Below are positions 1 through 5,055 of a DNA stretch of 5,751 nucleotides, one piece after another. Made by a program: the position numbers and the translations under genes. Below the pieces are notes generated by a model, which searched no databases, was not told where the DNA came from, and worked only from the letters and a program-made list of their open reading frames with translations. The stretch is from an uncultured Dorea sp. (lineage in GTDB: Bacteria > Bacillota_A > Clostridia > Lachnospirales > Lachnospiraceae). Each line of letters starts with the position of its first letter. Positions within the stretch are counted from its first letter, which is position 1. The stretch covers positions 1 to 5,751 of the forward strand of contig CAOKJI010000148.1 in NCBI GenBank assembly GCA_948468495.1, written 5' to 3'.

Positions 1-100
1 CTCCCTAAATCCAAAATATTCAACCGTTTCAACCCGATAAAATGCGCAGACGTAACTGTGGTTATATTTCACACGCCGCCAGCACTGGCCTGCAAACTGT

Positions 101-143
101 GAAAAACAACAAAAGAAGCTACCGCATAAATTACGATAGCTTC
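101..143 (-). terminator. Intrinsic terminator of the ABC transporter operon
   Basis: Read on the minus strand, GAAGCTATCG (143-134) can pair with CGGTAGCTTC (124-115). This gives a 10-bp stem with one G-U pair and a 9-base loop, followed directly by the T-rich run TTTTGTTGTTTTT (114-102). It lies 36 bases after the stop codon of the ATPase gene, where the operon should end. The remaining bases to the left edge (1-100) hold no gene that I can recognise. Confidence 0.88.
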
Positions 144-179
144 CTGTCTTTAAATCAAATCTTAAATATAGAACCTCTG

Positions 180-911
180 CTACAATGTATTAAATTCCAC
201 CATTGCCAGAAACTGTTTCAATTTCTGATTATCCGGATTCTCAAAAATCTCGCTGCAGGTGCCGTCTGCTTCAATGATTCCGCTGTCCAGAAAAGCGACT
301 CTGGTTGCAAAATGTCTGACTGCATGAATCTGATGTGTGACAATCAGCATGGTCTGTCCCTCTGTGGCAAGGTCTTTGATGGTACGGAATACCTCATGAG
401 CCAGTTCCGGGTCTAAGGAGGAGGTAGGCTCGTCAAATACCAGAATCTCCGGATTCATAGCCAGCGCTCTGGCAATAGCAAGCCTTTGTTTCTGGCCGCC
501 CGACATGGTTGACGGATACTGGCCGGCCGCTTCCGACAGACGAACCTTTTTAAGAAGTTCCTGCGATTTCTCTTTCGCTGCATTTTTATCCATTTTTTTA
601 ACTGTGCGCAAGGGTTTTATAATATTCTCTTCCACCGTATAATGGGGAAATAAATTAAAGCTCTGAAATACCATTCCAATGGAATCTACAACACGATTTC
701 TGTCGACAATCTCTTCTCCCTTTAAGAAAATCTTCCCGGACTGAATATCCTCCAACCCTGCCAGACAGCGGACCATCGTACTTTTTCCTGAGCCGCTGGA
801 GCCGATAATTGCAACGATATCTCCCTTCTCAACCTCCAGATTAATCCCATTCAATACCACATTTTCCCCAAAGGATTTCTTTACATCCCGCATTTCTATT
901 AAAGCTGCCAT
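180..911 (-). CDS. Polar amino acid-type ABC transporter, ATP-binding protein
   Basis: This 243-residue cytoplasmic ATPase would drive import through the permease encoded just upstream. It has every nucleotide-binding motif: Walker A GSSGSGKST (37-45), Q-loop Gln83 in VFQSFNLFP, signature SGGQ (137-140), Walker B ILVFDE with catalytic Glu161, D-loop SSLD (164-167) and switch His193. Length and motif context (VFQxFNLFPH, LAIARALAMNP) match the GlnQ/HisP family for polar amino acid uptake. The frame is open back to 968, but I place the start at 911, where AGGAGG sits 8 bases upstream and the protein begins at the conserved IEMRDVKKSFG strand. The start lies inside the end of the permease gene (13-base overlap), so the two are probably translationally coupled. 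It is the last gene of the operon. The family does not reveal the substrate. Confidence 0.97.
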   Translation of the reverse strand: MAALIEMRDVKKSFGENVVLNGINLEVEKGDIVAIIGSSGSGKSTMVRCLAGLEDIQSGKIFLKGEEIVDRNRVVDSIGMVFQSFNLFPHYTVEENIIKPLRTVKKMDKNAAKEKSQELLKKVRLSEAAGQYPSTMSGGQKQRLAIARALAMNPEILVFDEPTSSLDPELAHEVFRTIKDLATEGQTMLIVTHQIHAVRHFATRVAFLDSGIIEADGTCSEIFENPDNQKLKQFLAMVEFNTL

Positions 912-1564
912 TTCGAAGCCCTCCTTTCCAGCCATTTCGCCAGAAAAGTCAGAAAATATGTCAGACAAAAATAAATCACGCCAAGCAAAATATATATTTC
1001 AAAAGGATGATATGTTTTTGCATAGACCTGGTTCCCTAATTTGGTAAGTTCAATTACCGGCAATACCGACACAATGGACGTTTCTTTGATAATCGAGGAA
1101 AATCCATTCATAAAAGAGGGAATCGCCACACGCATCGCCTGGGGCAGAACAATATGTATGTTCGTCTGCATAGGCGTATAGCCCAGCATATGCGCCGCTT
1201 CATACTGCCCCTTATCTACCGCAAGAATGGACGCCCTGATATTCTCGGAAAGATAGGAACCGCTATTCAGTCCCATTGTCAGAATAGCCGCCATAACCGG
1301 CTCCATCCTGACGCCGGCGGAAGGCAGTCCGTAATAAACAAAAAACAACTGCACCAAAAGAGGCGTTCCCCTGAATACCTCCACATAAAAGCTCAGTAAG
1401 AATCCAAGCGCTTTCGGCAGCTTTCTGCTCCGAAGAGTCCCCACAACAACTGCTATCACAAGAGCCAGTATAAATCCTGCCATCCCAATTTCCAGTGTAA
1501 TTCTCAACGCTTCTGGAAGCAGTCCCGCATACGGAAGCAAAGGTGAAAAATCCAAACTGTTCAT
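899..1564 (-). CDS. Polar amino acid-type ABC transporter, permease
   Basis: This 221-residue inner-membrane protein belongs to the HisM/GlnP permease family and probably works as a homodimer, since no second permease gene is present. Hydrophobic segments lie at about 20-43, 53-80, 88-103, 137-170 and 188-210. The hallmark VEVFRGTPLLVQLFFVYYGLP stretch is at 61-81. The cytoplasmic EAA loop that contacts the ATPase begins at Glu122 (EAAHMLGYTPMQT) and runs to the IVLPQAMRVAIPSF region (138-151). The length is normal for the family. The gene starts 23 bases after the binding protein stop, with a modest AGGTAGGT ribosome site. Its last codons (LERRASKWQL) also carry the AGGAGG ribosome site of the ATPase gene. 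Confidence 0.97.
   Translation of the reverse strand: MNSLDFSPLLPYAGLLPEALRITLEIGMAGFILALVIAVVVGTLRSRKLPKALGFLLSFYVEVFRGTPLLVQLFFVYYGLPSAGVRMEPVMAAILTMGLNSGSYLSENIRASILAVDKGQYEAAHMLGYTPMQTNIHIVLPQAMRVAIPSFMNGFSSIIKETSIVSVLPVIELTKLGNQVYAKTYHPFEIYILLGVIYFCLTYFLTFLAKWLERRASKWQL
920..925 (-). promoter_or_regulatory. Ribosome binding site of the ATPase gene, inside the permease gene
   Basis: AGGAGG on the minus strand lies 8 bases before the ATG at 911. The same six bases are the two arginine codons of LERRAS at the permease C-terminus. This site decides the ATPase start in favour of 911 over the upstream in-frame start at 968, and it supports translational coupling. Confidence 0.85.
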
Positions 1565-1587
1565 CTCTCTACCTACCTAATAACAGC

Positions 1588-2421
1588 TTAAGAAAACCAT
1601 TTCTCTACAATCTCATCGTATTTGCCGTTATCTTTCAATTGTTCCAGCGCATCATCAAACGCATCCCGGAATGAATCTCTTCCGCTGCCAATCACGCCCG
1701 CTACATTAATAGAATTAATCGGCTCTTCGCATATATGGATTCCGTCGTCATCCGTTACCTTTTCTTTTGCCCAGGTCTCTTCTACTACCTGTGCGTCAAT
1801 ATTTCCGTTCTGCAAATCCGCAAAAGCCTCAGAATGTCTGTTATATGGAGCGGAATTTACCTTAATTCCCTCTTCTTCCAGGCTGTTAACAGCATACTCG
1901 GAGGTACTTCCGGAGTGACTTCCGACGGTCTTGCCTTCTAAGTCCTTTTTAGACTGAATACTATCGTCTTTTGATAAGATAACTTCAGCCACAGAATAAT
2001 AATTCTCTGTTACATTCAGGGTCTTGTCAGCCTCATCCGCCTCTTCCGGAGACATACCCGACATAATAATATCAAAATCATCGTTCATCAGGCCGGCAAT
2101 CAGTCCCTCGTACGGCGTATTGACAAACTCAACTTCCACTCCTAAGATTTCTCCGATTGCATTTGCAAGATCCGCATCAAACCCTTCTATCTCACCGGAG
2201 GAATTAATTGTCTCAAAGGGCGGATACTCTGGACACATGCCCACTGTCATAACACCCTTTTTCTGAATGTCCGCAAGAGACGTATCCTCTCCGCCTGCTT
2301 CTGCCTCTGTCTCTGTTCCCGAATTTTCCTCCTTCGGCGTCTCCTCTCCCTTGCCGCATCCTGCCATAAGGCCCGCCGCCATTACTACGCCAAGCAATAC
2401 GGCTACTACTTTCTTCTTCAT
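1588..2421 (-). CDS. Family 3 extracellular solute-binding lipoprotein of the ABC importer
   Basis: This 277-residue precursor captures the substrate outside the membrane for the adjacent permease. It has a lipoprotein signal peptide: MKKK, then a hydrophobic stretch, then LMAGC with the likely lipidated Cys22. An acidic, low-complexity linker follows (about 23-48). The SBP_bac_3 fold starts near residue 50. PPFETINSSGEIEGFDADLANAIGEILG-type sequence begins at 67, the hinge motif DIIMSGMS is at 117-124 and SGST is at 170-173. I chose the ATG at 2421 because AAGGAG lies 8 bases upstream and it begins the signal peptide; the open frame extends to 2475. Family members normally have an arginine just after SGM that binds the ligand carboxylate and an aspartate near the end of lobe 2 that binds the amino group. 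Here SGMSPEEADEADKTLNV has no arginine, and the lobe 2 position appears to be Glu214. The ligand may therefore not be a standard alpha-amino acid. Cys63 and Cys231 are also present. Confidence 0.95.
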   Translation of the reverse strand: MKKKVVAVLLGVVMAAGLMAGCGKGEETPKEENSGTETEAEAGGEDTSLADIQKKGVMTVGMCPEYPPFETINSSGEIEGFDADLANAIGEILGVEVEFVNTPYEGLIAGLMNDDFDIIMSGMSPEEADEADKTLNVTENYYSVAEVILSKDDSIQSKKDLEGKTVGSHSGSTSEYAVNSLEEEGIKVNSAPYNRHSEAFADLQNGNIDAQVVEETWAKEKVTDDDGIHICEEPINSINVAGVIGSGRDSFRDAFDDALEQLKDNGKYDEIVEKWFS

Positions 2422-2447
2422 ACTCTGTTCTCCTTTTCGTATATTTC

Positions 2448-2476
2448 TATGTTTAGGAAGAAATGCTCTAAACATA
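2448..2476. promoter_or_regulatory. Inverted repeat upstream of the binding protein gene
   Basis: TATGTTTAG (2448-2456) and CTAAACATA (2468-2476) form perfect 9-bp arms around 11 bases. The repeat sits in the 79-base gap between the desulfidase stop and the binding protein start, about 10 bases before that gene's ribosome site. No U-run follows on the minus strand, so it is not a standard terminator. It could be an mRNA hairpin protecting the downstream message or a protein-binding operator. The sequence alone does not decide. Confidence 0.55.
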
Positions 2477-2503
2477 ACAGTTCAGCCTTTGGCAGTACTG
2501 TTA
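2475..2503 (-). other. Hairpin without U-tract at the desulfidase stop codon
   Basis: On the minus strand TAACAGT (2503-2497) pairs with ACTGTTA (2481-2475). Inside, GCC-AAA-GGC forms a short inner stem across a small, mostly mismatched internal loop. The stop codon TAA of the desulfidase gene is the first three bases of the stem. No T-run follows, so read-through into the binding protein gene is expected. The structure directly abuts the next inverted repeat (2448-2476). Confidence 0.5.
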
Positions 2504-3016
2504 CAAATTCTCTTCATCAATTGCCGTAAATGGAATATTGATGTTTCTATTCTTCAACATTTCTTTCAAAACATCCATCATAACGCCTGCTTCCTGTACC
2601 ATTCTGCAGGTTGCCCCCTTCTCCATCGTGTGATACTGCTCTCCGATTTCGCCGGACCATGCGCCGACACATGTCCGGTTAACGCCGCAGGTAGGGCTGC
2701 CGTCCACGCCAATCACCGCCGCCACCTGATATCCGCTCGCAAGATAATCTTCTATCTGGAAGACTACCGGCCGCAGCAGTTCCTCGCACCGGCTGCGGAA
2801 ATGTGGATGATTCAATTGATTTTTCACCTGTCCCCAGCGATTGATTCCGCACATATCCAGTTCCACACAGGGAAGCTGAATCATGCCATAATCCTGCTCA
2901 ATCAGATGATAAATAATCTTCTTCGCACATCCCCTATCCAATGCCAGCCCCTCCACCTTTGCATTCATATTCAACAGACAATGCGAAATCACAACCATCT
3001 TTTTACTGCGCTCCAT
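2501..3016 (-). CDS. DUF523/TudS-like putative desulfidase (CD3072-type)
   Basis: This 171-residue cytoplasmic protein, with no signal peptide or membrane segment, resembles the DUF523 family. The characterised member TudS removes sulfur from 2-thiouracil with a [4Fe-4S] cluster held by three cysteines. Here the three matching cysteines are Cys13 in VISHCLLN, Cys50 in QLPCVEL and Cys110 in GSPTCG. Glu52, just after the second cysteine, and Ser107, near the third, sit where the family keeps its conserved polar residues. The RWGQVKNQLNHPHFR segment (60-74) recalls the CD3072-type TudS-related subfamily, recognised from memory and not by search. The start at 3016 has GGAGG 6 bases upstream; the alternative GTG at 3031 would lie across that site. 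It is the first gene of the transcript that continues into the ABC importer, so it may process the imported compound. The enzymatic class is fairly likely; the substrate is unknown. Confidence 0.8.
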   Translation of the reverse strand: MERSKKMVVISHCLLNMNAKVEGLALDRGCAKKIIYHLIEQDYGMIQLPCVELDMCGINRWGQVKNQLNHPHFRSRCEELLRPVVFQIEDYLASGYQVAAVIGVDGSPTCGVNRTCVGAWSGEIGEQYHTMEKGATCRMVQEAGVMMDVLKEMLKNRNINIPFTAIDEENL

Positions 3017-3045
3017 ACTCTGCCTCCACACTCATACATTGATTT

Positions 3046-3074
3046 ATTTTATCAAAAATATCAGATTGAGTAAA
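3046..3074 (-). promoter_or_regulatory. Promoter of the desulfidase-ABC transporter operon
   Basis: On the minus strand TTTACT (3074-3069) and TAAAAT (3051-3046) are separated by exactly 17 bases. A TG lies one base before the -10 box (TGATAAAAT), the extended -10 form common in Gram-positive bacteria. The predicted transcript start near 3039 leaves a short leader of about 23 bases before the ATG at 3016. The -35 box is only a moderate match to consensus. Confidence 0.6.
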
Positions 3075-3124
3075 ATTGATATATTCAATAAACGCACGAT
3101 ACTTATAGATGTATTATATATATC

Positions 3125-3210
3125 ATGGCGCCATTCCCGGCACGCCTGCTTACCTGTGCGGTTGGGGGGCCTGCCGGAAACAGCACAGGTAGAATTCGTT
3201 TCGTGAATGG
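3125..3210. repeat. GC-rich imperfect inverted repeat in the divergent intergenic region
   Basis: Nested arms are visible. CCATT (3131-3135) and CACG (3141-3144), with a 5-base bulge between them, pair with CGTGAATGG (3202-3210). Inside, TACCTGTGC (3151-3159) pairs perfectly with GCACAGGTA (3183-3191) around a 23-base G-rich loop. A separate 10-bp palindrome ATGGCGCCAT (3125-3134) shares the left outer arm. By hand count, about 69% of 3127-3190 is G or C, against about 20% in 3041-3124. It lies between two divergent promoters and outside both predicted transcripts. It could be a small structured RNA, a dispersed palindromic repeat or a regulatory site. I do not recognise a known riboswitch or signal recognition particle RNA. 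No coding sequence is credible in the 3017-3367 gap. Confidence 0.55.
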
Positions 3211-3235
3211 GATTTGCTCATAACTGTTTTCTCAC

Positions 3236-3264
3236 TTTACTTTCCCGGAAGTATCCCCTATAAT
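3236..3264 (+). promoter_or_regulatory. Promoter of the ProX-type deacylase gene
   Basis: TTTACT (3236-3241) and a perfect TATAAT (3259-3264) are separated by 17 bases. Transcription would start near 3271, giving a leader of about 97 bases before the ATG at 3368. The leader carries a small hairpin (CTTTGC 3308-3313 with GCAAAG 3327-3332) and no T-box or riboswitch motif that I recognise. An imperfect inverted repeat, CCG (3245-3247) plus GTAT (3251-3254) against ATACCGG (3266-3272), surrounds the -10 box and may be an operator. Confidence 0.7.
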
Positions 3265-3367
3265 AATACCGGAGAAAGAATCCGCTTTTATTACAAATCA
3301 CGCAAGACTTTGCCTCTGCGCTTAATGCAAAGCCTGTCAGAAAACAAAGAAGGGAGTTTACACGATT

Positions 3368-3859
3368 ATGGAAAATCAAAAACAGCGCGTATACGACGCA
3401 CTGAATAAACTTGGAATCAAATATGAAGTTGTAGAACACGAACCGGTTCACACAATGGAAGATATGGACAGACTTGGTCTTCCCGAGAAAGGGACGCTGT
3501 GCAAGAATCTGTTCCTGCGGGATGCGAAAGGCAAGCGCCACTTTCTGGTAACCGCCGATGAAAAGACGAAGATTGATCTGAAAAGCCTGGGACGCGCCTT
3601 AGGCGCAGGCACCTTAAGCTTTGCCTCGGAAGACCGTCTGGAAAAGTATCTGGGACTGAAACAGGGAAGCGTATCCCCCTTCGGCTTAATGAACGATACA
3701 GACCACGCGGTTGAGTTCTTCATTGACAAGAGCTTAAGCCGCTGCAAGAGCCTTGGTATTCATCCTCTGGAGAATACCGCAACCGTATTTCTTTCTTTCA
3801 AAGATTTGGATAAATTCCTGTGGGACTTAGATGTGGACGTCATCAAAGTAAAGCTTTAA
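3368..3859 (+). CDS. ProX-type prolyl-tRNA editing protein (YbaK/ProRS-associated domain)
   Basis: This 163-residue stand-alone deacylase resembles ProX, also called PrdX or ProXp-ala, the free form of the editing (INS) domain of prolyl-tRNA synthetase. The family hydrolyses Ala-tRNA(Pro), which prolyl-tRNA synthetase makes by mistake. The protein is the single YbaK/EbsC-fold domain. Key parts are the conserved lysine in CKNLFLRD (Lys46), the DLKSLGRALGAGTLSFAS segment (70-87), KQGSVSPFGL (98-107) and the GIHPLENTATV loop (130-140). The length is typical for ProX. The start ATG has AAGGGAG 11 bases upstream, slightly far but the best option; the next residues KQRVYDALNKLGI match the usual first helix. 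The gene has its own promoter and overlaps the convergent AlaX gene by 17 bases at the 3' end. No separate terminator is visible. Confidence 0.93.
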   Translation: MENQKQRVYDALNKLGIKYEVVEHEPVHTMEDMDRLGLPEKGTLCKNLFLRDAKGKRHFLVTADEKTKIDLKSLGRALGAGTLSFASEDRLEKYLGLKQGSVSPFGLMNDTDHAVEFFIDKSLSRCKSLGIHPLENTATVFLSFKDLDKFLWDLDVDVIKVKL

Positions 3860-4991
3860 TCTGATCTCTCGCGCCCGTTAAGCTGCCCTGAACCATTTCC
3901 GGTTTACCGCCTCCGCGGGCGCCGCACTTTTCTTTTAATCTCTGATTCATAAGACGCACATCCTCTGTTCTGCTTCCGATTACATAGCGGTATCCCGTCT
4001 CTTCTTTTCCTGCAAAAACCGCGCATACTTTTGCGCCCCGCTCTAACAGCAGATTCATATATTCTCTTGCTTCCTCACCGGACAGTTCTTCATCAAATAC
4101 CGTAACCACATCTTCTGACACATCTGTCTCTTCTGCCTTCCTTCTCATAATCTGCCTCCGCAGAGCAGCAATTTCACCCTTCTGCCGGATACTCTCCTGC
4201 TTTAGATGCTCCACTGCATCCACAAGCTTCTCCTCCTGCTCGCACAGAATATTCCCAATCGTTCTGGCATGCTCCTGCTTCTTATGATAATCCGTAAGCG
4301 CACGGATTCCGCTCAGCATATTAATACGTTCGCCGCCCTTGTAATTCGTCATATCCACCAGTTTAATCAGCCCAATCTGCCCGGTGGAAGATACATGGGG
4401 CGCGCAGCAGGCGCACACGTCAACTCCCGGAATCTCAACAATCCGCACCTGGCCGTCAATCTCTATCTTACTCCGGTATTCCATCTGCGCCAGGGCTTCC
4501 TGATTCGGATACTTTACATGAACCGGAATATCCGCAAAAACCGCCTGATTTGCCTCCACTTCAATCTCTCTTAACTGCTCTTTCGTAATCGGCCCGTTAA
4601 AATCCATGGTACAGTAATCAGCCCCCAGATGAAATCCCACATTCTCATATCCGAACCGCCTATGGATAATTCCTGATACAATGTGCTCGGCGCTATGCTG
4701 CTGCATCCGCTCAAACCTGGTATCCCAGTCTAATTTCCCCTGTACTTTTTTTCCGATATCCAGAGGTTCTTCCATATAATGAAAAACTCTCCCATCCTTT
4801 TCTCTGGTATCCGTTACCCGGATTCCGTCAATCCAGCCAATGTCTCCGTACTGTCCGCCGCCCTCAGGAAAAAAGGCAGTTCTGTCAAGAACTGCCGCAT
4901 AGCCGTTTTTCTTAAGCTCACAGGACAATACTGTCGCGTCAAATTCTCTGATTTTCGTATCATCGTAAAATAATTTTACAGTATCTTCCAT
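3843..4991 (-). CDS. alaX: AlaX-type alanyl-tRNA editing protein with C-terminal DHHA1 domain
   Basis: This 382-residue cytoplasmic trans-editing factor hydrolyses mischarged Ser-tRNA(Ala) or Gly-tRNA(Ala), by family knowledge. It corresponds to the editing and C-terminal parts of alanyl-tRNA synthetase without the catalytic core. Visible in order: an N-terminal barrel with DRTAFFPEGGGQYGDIG (36-52), the first zinc motif HSAEH (His99, His103), the second zinc motif CCAPH (Cys195, His199), a charged probable coiled coil (about 236-290), and a DHHA1-like C-terminus with the glycine-rich GARGGGKPEMVQGS (357-370). The length fits the long AlaX class. I chose the ATG at 4991 because AAGGGGAA lies just upstream; the GTG and ATG at 5024-5021 have no ribosome site. 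It follows argS by 64 bases on the same strand, probably in one operon, and its end overlaps the convergent ProX-type gene. Confidence 0.93.
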   Translation of the reverse strand: MEDTVKLFYDDTKIREFDATVLSCELKKNGYAAVLDRTAFFPEGGGQYGDIGWIDGIRVTDTREKDGRVFHYMEEPLDIGKKVQGKLDWDTRFERMQQHSAEHIVSGIIHRRFGYENVGFHLGADYCTMDFNGPITKEQLREIEVEANQAVFADIPVHVKYPNQEALAQMEYRSKIEIDGQVRIVEIPGVDVCACCAPHVSSTGQIGLIKLVDMTNYKGGERINMLSGIRALTDYHKKQEHARTIGNILCEQEEKLVDAVEHLKQESIRQKGEIAALRRQIMRRKAEETDVSEDVVTVFDEELSGEEAREYMNLLLERGAKVCAVFAGKEETGYRYVIGSRTEDVRLMNQRLKEKCGARGGGKPEMVQGSLTGARDQIKALL

Positions 4992-5028
4992 TGATTTCTT
5001 CCCCTTTTCTCCTGCTGACATCACATTC

Positions 5029-5055
5029 GTTACTGTCCACTCCGCTTACAGTAAC
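5029..5055 (-). other. Hairpin directly after the argS stop codon
   Basis: On the minus strand GTTACTGT (5055-5048) pairs perfectly with ACAGTAAC (5036-5029) around an 11-base loop. It begins at the base after the argS TAA stop codon. No T-run follows (GAATGTGATG), so it is unlikely to be a complete terminator. It may instead protect the argS 3' end or reduce read-through into the AlaX gene. Confidence 0.5.

Noticed and set aside
67..104. Inverted repeat TTTCACA / TGTGAAA enclosing GCCAGCACTGGC
   Set aside because: The arms are separated by 24 bases with unequal flanks around the inner palindrome. It lies beyond the operon terminator and has no U-tract, so it could easily be chance.
42..416. 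Plus-strand open frame of 124 codons near the left edge
   Set aside because: It crosses the terminator and runs antisense to the conserved ATPase gene. Its composition looks like a reverse-strand shadow.
2267..3073. Long plus-strand open frame of 268 codons opposite the desulfidase and the binding protein N-terminus
   Set aside because: It is antisense to two genes with clear family motifs and ribosome sites, has no ribosome site of its own, and its protein shows no recognisable domain.
3151..3191. Possible signal recognition particle RNA core, because of CCGGAAACAGC next to ACAGG
   Set aside because: The conserved core (GGUCAGGUCCGGAAGGAAGCAGC type) is not matched, the pairing around it differs, and no suitable promoter and terminator frame it.
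3271..3367. T-box or riboswitch in the leader of the ProX-type gene
   Set aside because: The leader is only about 97 bases and has no GGTGGNACCGCG-like antiterminator sequence or known aptamer core. Only a small 6-bp hairpin is visible.
3214..3408. Plus-strand 64-codon open frame ahead of the ProX-type gene
   Set aside because: It starts upstream of the predicted promoter and transcript start, has no ribosome site, and overlaps the start of the ProX-type gene in another frame.
3218..3541. Minus-strand 107-codon open frame across the divergent region
   Set aside because: It is antisense to the ProX-type gene and its promoter, with no domain that I recognise.
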